From Corinectria fuckeliana (taxonomy: Eukaryota > Ascomycota > Sordariomycetes > Hypocreales > Nectriaceae), in assembly GCA_019137255.1 (NCBI GenBank), contig WPDH01000084.1:175025-239024 (forward strand): 64,000 nucleotides of DNA, written 5' to 3'. The notes under the pieces were generated by a model. It saw only the letters and a program-made list of their open reading frames with translations. It ran no database searches and had not been told where the DNA came from. The first letter of the stretch is position 1. Each line of letters begins with the position of its first letter. Of the stretch, positions 33,740 through 44,622 are shown in pieces. A program made the position numbers and the translations under genes.

Positions 33740-35075
33740 GTCGGAGTTGGCTTCGGGTAGGATCTTTGCTCTTGGAATGATCTCGTAACAGGGATGCTTG
33801 GGACTGCAGAAAATGATGCCTCTTTTCGAATGGAGATGTGAAGCAGTGATGTTTTTACCAATCGACCTCGGCCAGTGGCTAGTTTTCTTAAGAGGACGTG
33901 AGATCGCCATGTGGTAAGACCCGAAAAGCCGAGGTGTTTCCAGAAATGGACAAATGTGGAGGGGCCTCTGTGCATGAAAGTTCAAGCTGACAAGCAGTGG
34001 ATTGTGATGTATGAACTTCAGTCAGACTCGAATTGAGTCCGATGTATTTTTGAAACCATTCAGACGGTGGACGTTCTGGCCTGGTGAACCTTTAAGTAAC
34101 ACATGGAGATACCATTAAATAGGAGACTGCAGGTACGACTTCAAGGGACTTAATTGCCCTGTGATATATTATTAGGAGTAATATAGAGGAATGCTCGTAT
34201 TACAGCTCAGTCGGATAAATCCAGGGCCAGGGAACAGCCATACTTCGCACTAGGTCAGACTGAACAGTAAGCGTCTTCATTTCTACAACATCTCAACTAC
34301 CCTATCCTCCCAGAGTATCATTCATTCTAGCACGATTTCTTAGTTAATAAGAAGCTAGAGGGATCCAAACGGTGTTGAATTCACCGTCTCATTCTTATGG
34401 CGCGAGCTCACGTAGATGCGAGTACATGTGCGATCGTTAGTCAAGCTTCCTGCCAAGTTTGTCAACAACCACGTTTATTCAGCAACAGCATTGAGGAGAA
34501 GACGCTATATTTCAAGATTATAACTTCTCCTTAAAGCCCAAGCACAGTAAGAGGCAGACGTCACCTCAAGCACTGCAACGTTATATTCGTCATGCGCGGC
34601 GTAAGTGAGCGTCATACTGACGGCGATGGGACGTTTGTTGCCTGTCGTGCCGCGAGGCAATCCGTAGGCCGCAACAAAAGAATCACGTCGTGAGGAAAGA
34701 AATTGTGCTTGAAGCCCAACTGAACTGCTGTAGAACTAGCTCCCTCTAAGATACATCATTCACCTACAGCCCGTTTCTCTCGAAATATTGGTCGCGGTTA
34801 TGGATGGAGCATCTGCTCTTTCGCCACATTCAGCTAGTGAGCACCTCCATACCAGTTACCAAGTTGGCTGCTTTTCTCCCACACATGTTCCTAAGAAACT
34901 GCCCCTTTGTCAACTACCCACTGTTGGATATGCGCTTCATATCATACCGTTAGTCTGCGTCTTCGCTGAATGGCGATCAACGAATGTTGACTCCGAGCGG
35001 CTAAAACGTCAGACAACGCGCAGCTATAGTCCGGCTAAGCTACACCAAGCGGGTGGTCATGCAGCTGGAGGATGC
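33740..35075. other. intergenic, nothing recognised
   Basis: 1.3 kb between the acyl-CoA dehydrogenase (-) and NLR relic (+). The open frame continues upstream of the ACAD ATG to 33985 but its sequence looks unlike the family. No other feature recognised. Confidence 0.45.
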
Positions 35076-36259
35076 CTGAACGGACAGCCCAACATCAGCC
35101 GCACGAGGCAGGCGGACAGACGTCTCATATCAGGCCTTTCTTGGCATCCCCAATGACGAGGACCCTTACAGAGCGCTGTTTTTCCACACGGGAAGCATGG
35201 TTAAAGGCGCAGCAAACGTGGCAGGTGCAGCATCTACCATGGATCCGGCGAAGCTCTTTGACGGTCTGGCGGAGCTGCGGGATTTGTCGCGCCTTATCTC
35301 CTCTACGGTTGACGTGGTCAGGGCTCTGTCTGGCCTGGCTGATAACTTAGGAGGCGCGGCAGAGGGCGTGAGGTTTCTGCAGAAACAAAAGAGCTGGTAC
35401 GTGGCTCTTCGGTTTACCGACATGTTGATCCAAGCGAAGGCATTCGACCATCTCGAGGACTTTCTCTCCAAGGTTCCTTGCCGCCAGGAAAAGGAATTTC
35501 TGTACGGCGTCTTCGCACAGCTCAAGCAGGCCTGGGAATCCGGAGACCTATTTGTCAAAGGGAGAATCGTTCAATTCTTGGAGGGAGGAGTTCTGGTTCC
35601 AGCAGGATCCGAGTCAATGACTGGCCACTAACCGGCTGAGAGACAACGCCTCCCCGCGCTTAAGAATTGCCGTCCTTGACATGCTACGACGCCTACACAA
35701 AGGTTTTCCGGACCAGACCATGAAGGCCGTGGTGGCACAGCTCGAGGATCGAGATGAGTATGTCAGATGGGCGGCGGCTGGGGCACTCGAGTGCCAATCA
35801 GCTCTGCCTGAAGAGATCTTAAAAGCTGTCATAATACAGCTTCAGGATCAAGATAGGACCATTAGGCAGGCAGCGGTTGAAGTGCTCGGACATCAATCTA
35901 CCTTACCTGAAAATATCCTAAAAGCGGTAGCAGCACGATTTGAACATACTAGCAAGTCTGTCAGAGGGGCGGGTTTTCGAATGCTTGAAGGTCAACCAGC
36001 CTTGTCTAAAGAGCTCCTCAACCAATTTGCGAGATCCCTATACTCTTTTTTTGTTTTTGGCTAGAGAGAAGCTTTGAGGAACATTTAAGTTGCTATGCTG
36101 CGGATAAAATCTGCTACATTGACTTGCCGGTGGATCTCAGAATGGTTCGCTTGGAAGGTCAGGAAAGTCTGTGCAGGGAGGCAATTCGAGAAACGCAAAA
36201 GAGCTTGGGCATTCCTCTTCCTCATGTTCCAAGGATGCATATGGTGGATCAAGCCTAGA
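35076..36259 (+). pseudogene. NLR-like (STAND) C-terminal remnant with HEAT repeats
   Basis: Three frame blocks read as one broken C-terminus. Block 1 (35076-35631): FLGIPNDEDPYRALFFHTGS, LRDLSRLISSTVDVVRALS, FLQKQKSWYVALRFTDMLIQ and FLSKVPCRQEKEFLYGVFAQ, the helical region that follows the NACHT ATPase in fungal NLRs. Block 2 (35621-36064, shifted frame): HEAT-type repeats such as AVVAQLEDRDEYVRWAAAGA, AVIIQLQDQDRTIRQAAVEV and AVAARFEHTSKSVRGAGF, each ending in a QSALPEE-like linker. Block 3 (about 36058-36259, original frame): EEHLSCYAADKICYIDLP and EGQESLCREAIRETQKSLG. Frame changes lie near 35610-35635 and in a T-rich run at 36045-36058. No NACHT or N-terminal effector domain is left. Repeats this alike usually evolve fast in fungal self-recognition genes. 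The NLR label for blocks 1 and 3 is from memory; the HEAT repeats are visible. Confidence 0.65.
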
Positions 36260-37286
36260 TACGGCTCCACGAATGAATCCAGATTCCCGACCATGGCCGC
36301 TAGGTGGAGACAACGCCAGAATAAGTTATCATTTATTCATCGTTTAGATGGCCCATTCGCATGGCGAACGGATATATTACATCATGAGGGATGCGTGAGA
36401 GCATTTTTAATAGAAGGGTATCTTCATTTTGTTCAAGGCAGCCAACAACCAGGAGCTTCATCATTAAGTTTCCGCACAATAAAGGACCAATGCCATAGGG
36501 TTTGGACATAGGCCGCAAGGCACAGTTGACCCGATAGCTGGCAAACCACAACCGCAGGATGGGCATCCACCGAGCGTGAGAATGGCCAGTAGTAGATCAA
36601 AGTCATCGGCTTAGACTGGGCTTCATGTCGCCAGTTCATGCGAGAGCAAGCATATTAGGATTTCACTTGTGAGACTCTTTTCGTTGCAAGACATCGATTA
36701 GTTAGTGATATTCTGAATAAGTACAAGCTGCACTTCCTTTTATATCCCCCTGCCACATCCTTGTTGCAACCTGCACCTCCACGACGGGCCACGAAGAAAT
36801 ACGGGGAATACCACCTAAGGAAACCTGTACTTCGGTTTAACCACTTTTCTTACGAGGGCGGATCCCCAGCCTCTAGTGAGCTCCATTGCTAGTTCAGCAG
36901 TAGCCGACGCTGCAAATGACTCTGAACTGCAAACGGTGTAAACGGACTTGAGCTGATCGATACAGAGGCAAGCAACGCGGCTAAGTCTTGCGGGGCAACA
37001 TCAGGAACTTTGCCCTGACTTATCACACATGGATCCAACACCATGGTGACGGCTGAAATTCTCTTTGAGTCATGGTATGTTTCGCTGGGCGAACTCTACA
37101 ATCGACCCCTTTGTTTCTCAGACGAGAGCTTGGAGCGAGATTAGTAGAGTACGAGAAGACACTGCTAAGCCAAGATTGAGCCGGGGAGCGAGGAGGCCCT
37201 GAGCAGCCACGCACGCAGACTAAGATCTCACTTGAGTTTCGTCTCAGGATATCAAGGAAACAGCCTTCCAACCCAAACCCTACACC
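36260..37286. other. intergenic, nothing recognised
   Basis: 1 kb between the NLR relic and the transporter gene. No motif found. Confidence 0.5.
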
Positions 37287-38759
37287 CTAGCATTTAACAT
37301 TAACTTTCCACCCAACTTTCAGTATTCTCGTCACAATGAGCAGCACGCCGCACAACAGACTCGAAACGGCTGCCCAAGCCTGCGCTGCCTTGAACGAGCT
37401 ACCGCTCGAAGACTGAATCAATCCTCCGACCGGTGGGCCTGTAAGTCCAGCTACAGACACAATAGTGAAACACATGCCCATCCTCGTCCCTACTTTGTCC
37501 AGCCGCTTCGTGATGCTGGCCGCTCCTGTTGGCATGAGACACTGAAACGATCCTGACGCTAAGCCATAAAATACTGTGAAAACGTAGATGCCCGCCACGT
37601 CCTTCACGGCCAGCCAGCAAAAGGCCACGACCGCGACGTAAAGGCCAGCGAGCGCTATGACATTCACAGGACCAATGATATCGGCGAGAATCGGAACTGC
37701 GACACGGGCCGGCATGCCTGCGCCGTTGACCAGTGTGATGAGGATCGAGGCGTCTGCATATGACACCCCCAACTCTTCTCTGGCAAAAGATCCAAGCTGA
37801 TTACCGATCCGGCTACATTAGTCTCAACAACGGAAGGACAGGGCTTATACACTTACGTAGTAAAAAGTATAGTAAACGGCCCAGACGAAGAAGAACAGGC
37901 CGCTAACATACGCCATGTAAACAGGCTCCTTAAACGCCGCCCAGTCGATGACAGGCCCAGATGTTCGCGGAGGTAGTCTTGGACGCATAAATGCAATCAC
38001 CAAGGCTAGACAGCCGAGGTTGATGAAGCCTAGCGTCCTAGCGGTCCACGCAAATCCAAGCTTTGGGAGGAGTTGGCGGACCACGATAGGATACACCACG
38101 CCTCCGGCAGAATTCCCAGTCGTGGCAAGGCCAACCGCAAATCCACGACGCCGGTCAAAGTATGTAGCGACCAAGGCAAGGGAAGGCGTGAAGAAGATGC
38201 CGCCTCCAATGCCAGTCAAGACACCTTGCGTCAACATCAAGTGCCAGTAGCTTGTCGAAATACTCATGAGAAAGATGCCGAGCAACTGAAGCACAGCCCC
38301 TACTAATATCGTATGAACAAAGAACCCAGCGTCCAGCAATCGACCCGAGAACGCGCCAATGAAGAATGTCAGCCAGGTCTGGACCGACCCGATCCAGGAT
38401 ATCGCCGACGGCGACTGAGGCAGGTTCTCAGTGTAGTATGTCTGGAAGCTTCCGAAGGAGTTGATGTAGCCCCAAGTGGTGAAGATGACAATCCAGCCCA
38501 TGGCAACCTGCGTCCACGCCTTCATGCCTCCGTCGGGAGGTGGGGGGAGAGCCACATTGGACTCGGTGGTAGAGATTGTGGGCATGTTGGCAGTCTGGCT
38601 GACAGCCAGAGGGACTTGAGTGCTTTTAGGTCCTTTCTCTCGGTCGCTTTCAGGCCTCGGTGGCGGCGTTTCGCGCCCTGGCTTCTCGACACCGCTTCCA
38701 TCACCTCGTTCTGAGCGAGGGGGCGCTTCGGCTCGATACTGGGGATCGCCTGGCATCAT
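37287..38759 (-). CDS. MFS monocarboxylate-type transporter
   Basis: Two exons, 38759-37857 and 37796-37287, separated by a 60 nt GT-AG intron with a CTAAT branch site; 470 residues. The first 75 residues are a hydrophilic Pro/Glu/Ser-rich cytosolic tail. The membrane part starts at PPPPDGGMKAWTQVAMGW, the DGG-x-x-AW signature of the monocarboxylate porter (MCT/SLC16-like) family, followed by GYINSFGSFQTYY, GIGGGIFFTPSLALVATYFD with RRRGFAVGLATTGNSAGGVV, and LGSFAREELGVSYADASILI in the second half. Twelve helices fit the length. Fungal members import or export short organic acids, riboflavin or secondary metabolites; substrate unknown here. The Zn2Cys6 regulator gene lies just upstream on the same strand, so it may control this transporter. 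Confidence 0.88.
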
Positions 38760-39334
38760 TTTGGTCTTCGAGACGACGGCGTATGTTCTCTGCGCTGATT
38801 ACCAGAAGAACGCCACCTAGCCTCAGCAAAACCCCAAAACTGCGGGAATGTCACGAAACGAGAAAATCTTCTACGCGGCGGGAATGCCAAGGATTTAAAC
38901 AAACGACGATGCTCCCTCCTCCGCCTTCGGACATGATGGGCGGCTCAAGGGTGCAACCGTGTGGAGTACGGTTTACAAGAGCCTGGCCACTAAGATACAT
39001 TCCCGAGATATCGTAGCGACGGCTTAACAATGTGCCGTGTGCCTTGTGCATGTTTTATCTGCTAATCTTTAGTTTGTCTTCCCCACTGAAATTTCATCGG
39101 GCAGTCAGTATCGCGGGGAGCAGTCCGATGGCTGAGTTACAGGTTCTATCAACTGGTGCGTAGTGCAAGAGAACTTGATGCTTGTTCTAATTTGCCTGAC
39201 TTAGATACTTGTAACCTTTTTCGAATTGAAAATAAGAGGCTTTCGTGTATTTTTCTTAAAACTGTACTTTCGTAGCAACCTACGGCAAAACCGACTATCT
39301 GTTAAACATATCTATCATTGAGCGTCTGTTCACC
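38760..39334. other. intergenic, nothing recognised
   Basis: Promoter of the transporter and 3' end of the regulator gene. No repeats or extra genes recognised. Confidence 0.5.
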
Positions 39335-40730
39335 TTACTCATCAACTATTTCTAGAACTCGTGGCATCTCGGCTGTTGATTCCGCAAACTCCATGGGCCA
39401 GCGCATGTACTCTTTGTATTCACCCGGGAGCTTCTGTGCCAGTTGACGTATCCAGCACACAAGGATCGTCCTCTTGAACGGGAACGAGTCCAAGACTGTC
39501 TTCATGGGGTTGACCCCGACACAGTACTCAATGACGAAGAAATGGATCATAATGAGCTGCGCTGTCCAGTTTGACGGATCGGTAAAAAGCCCAAAATCAG
39601 TGCTGGATACATATCCAAACGGTGTATAAGCTGCAGAAACCTCTATCATAGCTGCCCGGTTGTTAGAGCGACGATATACCTCCACGCTGGTGGAAACACA
39701 TACCATCAAGGTCCGAAACTTTTGCGGCTTCTAGTACACTCTGAATTATTGCCTGATACCTTATTTCAAGTACACTGCGGCATAGCGGCCCCAGGGCTCT
39801 AGTCGAAGCCAGAACTGCATCGCAAACATCTCTATCCAGCCCGTTAATAGGAGAGTATCGGTTGAGACCTTGCAGAGTTTCCTTGTGTCCCTCAGGTGAG
39901 AAGCCCTGAAAGACAGACTCAGCAAACCATGGCATGGCGCTATCGGAAACCACCATGCAGCCGCGGATCATGGACAGAAACTCCAGCATACCTTCAGGCA
40001 TGTAGGACGACTGAAACGCCAGAGCCATGACAGTTGCAAACCGAGCTTCCCCTTCCGCTTTCGACGAGCAGGGCTTGTTTAAGGCTCTGTTGAGAGAGCC
40101 GATTGCGTAAATGCGATGGATTAGTGCCTCGGAGGTGTAGTCTGCGGTACTCCCCAGTGATAGGTGAGAGGCCGAAAGTCCAAGCATTGCGTGGATTAAG
40201 AAATCGAACTATTAGTGCGCGCGTTAGGATCTAGCACGTTGATCACCTCCTCGGAGTGCAAGACTGACATTGTGCGAGAGCGCAGCGACCTGTTGCCACA
40301 CCGCGTTCCCTTGTAGCGGCAAAGGGGGATAGGCGTGAAATAGGAAATGGTGGAACAAGCGCAGGTCGCTCATTGTGAACTGAGTAGAAGTTGACTGCGC
40401 CGTGACAGGAGACAGATTTGTAGAGCACGACGCGACGTCTGCTTTGGTTGGATATTCGCACACCAGACCGAGACGCTCGCAATGGTTACAGCCAGGTAGA
40501 GTCTCCTGGCACTTCACCTTTCTCCGCTTGCAGTTCAGACAGCCCTTTCTGGACTTGGTATGGCCCTTTCGCGGGATGGGTTTGCGACGCGGCAATGGTA
40601 CAGCAGCGTTCTCTCTTCCAGAGGAGCTCTGCTCTGACCACGAGCCTGGAGACAGCAAGACGGGAGCTTGTTGTCGATGCCTGCCGAGAACCGGTGCTCG
40701 CGTGTCCATGACTGAGCGATGTCCAGCCAT
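39335..40730 (-). CDS. Zn2Cys6 transcription factor (Upc2-like layout)
   Basis: Three exons, 40730-40269, 40208-39704 and 39651-39335; 427 residues. The zinc cluster is C64-x2-C67-x6-C74-x6-C81-x2-C84-x6-C91 (KGCLNCKRRKVKCQETLPG...), which binds two zinc ions and CGG-type DNA half-sites. It is preceded by basic HTKSRKG. The C-terminal half follows the sterol-regulator-like (Upc2/SUT) domain pattern: LRLFHHFLFHAYPPL, ALSHNFDFLIHAMLGLSASH (spanning intron 1), FLSMIRGCMVV and FTDPSNWTAQLIMIHFFVIE. Intron 1 uses the GTCAGT donor at 40268; a later donor would break the frame. Its nearest neighbour downstream is the monocarboxylate-type transporter on the same strand, and the DJ-1 gene lies upstream, so a small regulated locus is plausible but unproven. 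Confidence 0.87.
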
Positions 40731-41018
40731 CCGTCGTATATCGAGTAGGCTGTTCTAGATAGAGCCAAAGTCATGGCTTGACTTTACGGGTTGATTCGTG
40801 CGTCACAGTCTACGCCACGTTTAGGTAAGTGTAAGACCGGGCTAACGCTGCCCCGACTCCGCGCCAAGCAGTGTCTGGAACAAAGCCACGATTTAGCTAT
40901 ATGGGCTGGAAATCATGAAGAGTGCGGAGTCGCGGCCATTGTCAATCTTTGATTTGGTTCTGCATCTCAACCCTCCAACTCTCGAGATTGGGAGAAATGG
41001 GATTCCCTACCCTAGTTT

Positions 41019-41734
41019 CTACCCCAAGTATTGTGCAAAGTCATCTCTCGAAGCATCTGTGTTCCTTACGTATTCCGCACTGATTGCAATATCAGAAGCC
41101 ACTTCTTCTCCATACTTACTTGAGACGAAAGCGTACATCATGTCGATGCCGGCTGTGATGCCTGACGACGTCCAAATGTTACCACTTGCAACCCAGCGGG
41201 CTTTGCGAATCCAGTTCACGTCGGGGCCTTGAGAGGTAGCCTTTTCTCATTTGTTAGTTCCATGTCTCGATACTAAACATCAGTCCAGTTACGCACCCAA
41301 GTGAAAGACCGCTTGTTGGATGTCGCTTCATGATCGTTCAACAACCCTGCTCTCGCTACCAGAGCACTCCCAGTGCAGACGGTGAGTAGATAGCTCAGCG
41401 TGGGGTAAGATCTCTGTAGAAAGTCGATGACCGGCTGGCATGCCTCGGTGTCGCGCGTCCCCATGCCTCCTGGGACAACGAGAACTTGGATATCGCGTGG
41501 GGCGTTCTGGAAGGTATGTGTCGGCACAATTCTCTGGCCAATGGTGGCGCTTCCCTGACCGCCATGCCTCGTAGATACGGGATCCAGGGTTTTTGCAATG
41601 ATGCTAAGCTCGAGAGGTATCTGTCTTGATAGTATATTCAGAACGTCAAGCGGACCGAAGACGTCAAGAGCCTGGAAGCCTGGGAAAAGAACGACGCCAT
41701 ACTTTGTGGGGGGTTTGGATTCCTCCGTCGACAT
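41019..41734 (-). CDS. DJ-1/PfpI family protein
   Basis: Two exons, 41734-41297 and 41240-41019, with a 56 nt intron; 219 residues. The open frame extends 24 nt further but lacks an ATG there, so ATG 41734 (MSTEESKPPTKYGV) is chosen. Family motifs: YGVVLFPGFQALDVFGPLDVL, VLVVPGGMGTRDTEACQP, and the nucleophile elbow LLTVCTGSALVARAGLL with the reactive Cys120. After the splice the chain continues TWATSQGPDVNWIRKARWV and then TSSGITAGIDMMYAFVSSKYG. The best pattern match is the isocyanide hydratase/ThiJ-like group, glutamine-amidotransferase-fold enzymes that act on small electrophiles, but the reaction is not determined. Placed beside a regulator and transporter on the same strand. Confidence 0.87.
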
Positions 41735-42959
41735 GGTCTTGTTTGACGGGAAATCCACTGTGTAGAATGGGATAAAGGGTGAATATTCTCGTTCACGCCT
41801 TTCACAGATATCCCTCTCAGATAAGTGAGGGGGACATACTTGCTCTCCGTAGCGCTACCCCACAGCGGTGACTAATGTTTGCGAGCTCAGCTGGGCTTGC
41901 GAAACCACCATCTTGCTGCATGTGGTTAGTGTTCCGACACGCAAGAGACTGGTTGCTTGCTGCTCAGGAGAAGCTGCAGCTTCAAGTGCGGGGAAGAAAT
42001 AAGCGGGAATCAAGTCTTGAGAGTCGTGCGACTAGAATATGTATCTCGCAGGACTGTTGAAGTTAGATGATGTTGAAAAAGGGACGAAATAGTTGCCCAA
42101 CCTTATGATAGCAGGTAGATACACGGGATCTCTTGTATAAAATTGATCCCAAACGTAAACAAAAGTTTCATTTTTCGTTTGCTCCTGGGAGTTGGTGAAT
42201 GAGGCACAGTCGTACCCTGCACTAGCTAGTGATGGTCAAGTCGGCTGCCACACCGTTTTGTGATTCCATTCGGCATTCTAGTTTCATGGTCAGTAGCAAT
42301 CTTCCATAAAGTATCTAGCCTACCGGAAAACGCAATAAAGTAAGTCATATTCAGTCAAGGCAAGCTACCTTACACACAAGGGCGAAATCCTGACGGCATT
42401 AGCTTGCACCTTAATATTAGCCTTAATTTAATCCACGTCTCGCCGATACTACAAGGTATCTACATCTTGACCATGCGAGGGACAACCAGTTTAGGAAACG
42501 AGCCGACCTAAATCTTTTGCTAAAGTCTAGCAGTATTAGTTGGGGAAGCAAATTGTTGTTTGCAGTAACCCTAACTGAGTATTTAAATGCGCCTGAGCCT
42601 CTCTAGTGTTTGAGCTGAACACCACAAAGTGGGGTTTGTCTTGTAAATACCTTGACATCCGCTATACTTCACAATCTTGACTCAGGCTTCCTTAAGTGAT
42701 TGACATATTTCCCACTGTTCCCTCTTATCATCCTGCATATCGCCAAGCCTGAGGCTAGAGCGCTACGAGAGACCCACTTAGACAAAAATCTCCACTATGT
42801 TGTGTTTCCGTAAGCTTTGTGTTGAGTGATCATCTTCTCTCACCAACATCCGTATTCTCACCTTATCACCACTTACTTCACAAGAATCCCCTGACATCTA
42901 GACGCTCCACGGCTGCCTGTGCCTTCATCTGGAAGTTATACTCTAGCCGTGTGCTCACC
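41735..42959. other. intergenic promoter region
   Basis: 1.2 kb between the DJ-1 gene (-) and kinase gene (+), A+T-rich around 42300-42560. The kinase frame is open back to 42819 without ATG. No gene recognised. Confidence 0.5.
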
Positions 42960-44195
42960 ATGCCTCCCCAACTAGAGCCCGAGCGCGTTGCCGAGATAAT
43001 GCTTGCTTCGCTCGGTCTCCAGCTCGTTTCGTGCACCGTACTTCAGACCCTGTGGGCAGGCTACGGTCATGTATGTGCTATCACGGCGCATACTTCGGTG
43101 AGAAGCGTCGCGGCTCACTGTGCCCAACTCTGCGGAGAGCCGCAAACTACCAACACGTTCCACCTCATCCTCAAACTCATCTCACCTCCCCACACGGACG
43201 GGGACGAGGGACACTTTCGCAAGATGCTGAGCTACGACGTCGAGCAGTATTTCTACAACAATGTCACTCCGTGCTTGGAGAATGACGTCGCAGTCGCAAC
43301 TTGCTTGGTCTCGACTCGACACTTGGAGGGACAGGCCAGCCCAAAAGAGCTTCGAGGCTTGACCGCCATCGTCATGACGGATCTGCGGCGCAAGTATCCC
43401 GTCGCGGGGGAGAAGCGGGCGGTTCTCGTCCCTCTCCAGGTGTACTCGGCGGTGGATTGGCTGGCAAAGTTTCACGGCAGTTCCTGGAAGATGCTACCGG
43501 ATGACTTGGGCAATTACGTACTGCCGCCGCTGGAGGAGATGAAGCGAAGACAGACTCATCCTTCCACAGGTGGGAAGAAGCTGTGGCTGAACGGAGGATA
43601 CACCTACCTCGCAACTCGACGAAAGGAGTATGCGTCGCTCGCCGAAGATGTAGACTCAGAATGGTGCGAGGCTTTCTGCGCACCCACTGCAGGCTCACTC
43701 TTATCCATTGCCGAGATGGTGGCCGCTTTTCTCACACCCCGCGGCCGGCCCTTCGAGACGTACATACACGGGGACGTCAAGTCCGAGAACCTCTTCACTA
43801 CCGAGCTGGGCGACAAGGTGGTCTTCTTCGACTTCCAGTACGTGGGACTGGGCCTGGGGGTGTGCGATCTCGCCAAGCTGTTTACGTGCTCCGTTCCCGT
43901 GGACATGCTTACTGGCGGAGCGGCGATATGGGACGAGCTCCCGATGCAGGAGGGCGAGATGCTTCTCCTGCAGACATACAGAGAGACTCTTCTCAGTCGC
44001 CGACCTCCGGGGAGAGAGGAGATAACTTATTCCGTGGACGTGTTTATCCGGCACTGGCAAACGGCTCTTGTCGACTGGTGTCGATTCCAGGCGTCGTGGG
44101 GCTTTTGGGGCAACACGGAGTGGCTCGAGGCGAGGGTTCGGTCGATCTTGAAGGACCAGGAATGGAGGGACTGGTTGCAACAAGAAACATCCTAG
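42960..44195 (+). CDS. APH/choline-kinase-like phosphotransferase
   Basis: Single-exon protein of 411 residues, starting at ATG 42960 (MPPQLEPERVAEIMLASLG). It belongs to the aminoglycoside phosphotransferase/EcKinase-like kinase fold. The N-lobe has WAGYGHVCAIT as the nucleotide-loop region and LILKLISPP as the strand with the lysine (K of ILK). The Brenner motif HGDVKSENLF carries H270, G271, D272 and N277, and the metal-binding DFQYVGLG begins at D291. GVCDLAKLF follows, as in members that phosphorylate small alcohols. The most similar groups in layout act on choline, ecdysteroid or unknown fungal metabolites; substrate unknown. The frame is open upstream to 42819 but non-ATG, so that part is treated as leader. 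Confidence 0.82.
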   Translation: MPPQLEPERVAEIMLASLGLQLVSCTVLQTLWAGYGHVCAITAHTSVRSVAAHCAQLCGEPQTTNTFHLILKLISPPHTDGDEGHFRKMLSYDVEQYFYNNVTPCLENDVAVATCLVSTRHLEGQASPKELRGLTAIVMTDLRRKYPVAGEKRAVLVPLQVYSAVDWLAKFHGSSWKMLPDDLGNYVLPPLEEMKRRQTHPSTGGKKLWLNGGYTYLATRRKEYASLAEDVDSEWCEAFCAPTAGSLLSIAEMVAAFLTPRGRPFETYIHGDVKSENLFTTELGDKVVFFDFQYVGLGLGVCDLAKLFTCSVPVDMLTGGAAIWDELPMQEGEMLLLQTYRETLLSRRPPGREEITYSVDVFIRHWQTALVDWCRFQASWGFWGNTEWLEARVRSILKDQEWRDWLQQETS

Positions 44196-44622
44196 ACTCC
44201 GAGGTAATCTTAGCTACATGAAAGCTACCATCAAGCCACTGGATGACTGAAAGCCTACAAATTTGGTTCTCTTCCTTCACAAGTCCTTGGACACCGCCAG
44301 GTACAGGTTTGGTTTTACCCAATTTAGAGACGGCAAGGCGCATCTTGGGCCACGTACACGAGCAAGAGATGTAATAAAATAGACTTTTCATGACAGCTAT
44401 TTACCTAGACTGCTGACAGGAATGCCCCTGCAAATATGGACAACCGATCGAAGTTGTATATACATAGAATGAGATGGGCAGCAATACATCTGTGGAAACG
44501 ATGCACTGCGCCTTGTTATAAATCATCCGCCCTACACTGTTCGCAGCCCCGTTGTAATCAGGTTAAAAGCGGCGCTGCGTCTCAACAGCCAACGCAGTAT
44601 GATCGTGATCTCACAGGCGGAT
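44196..44622. other. convergent intergenic region
   Basis: 3' ends of the kinase (+) and the cellobiohydrolase (-). Nothing else recognised. Confidence 0.5.
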
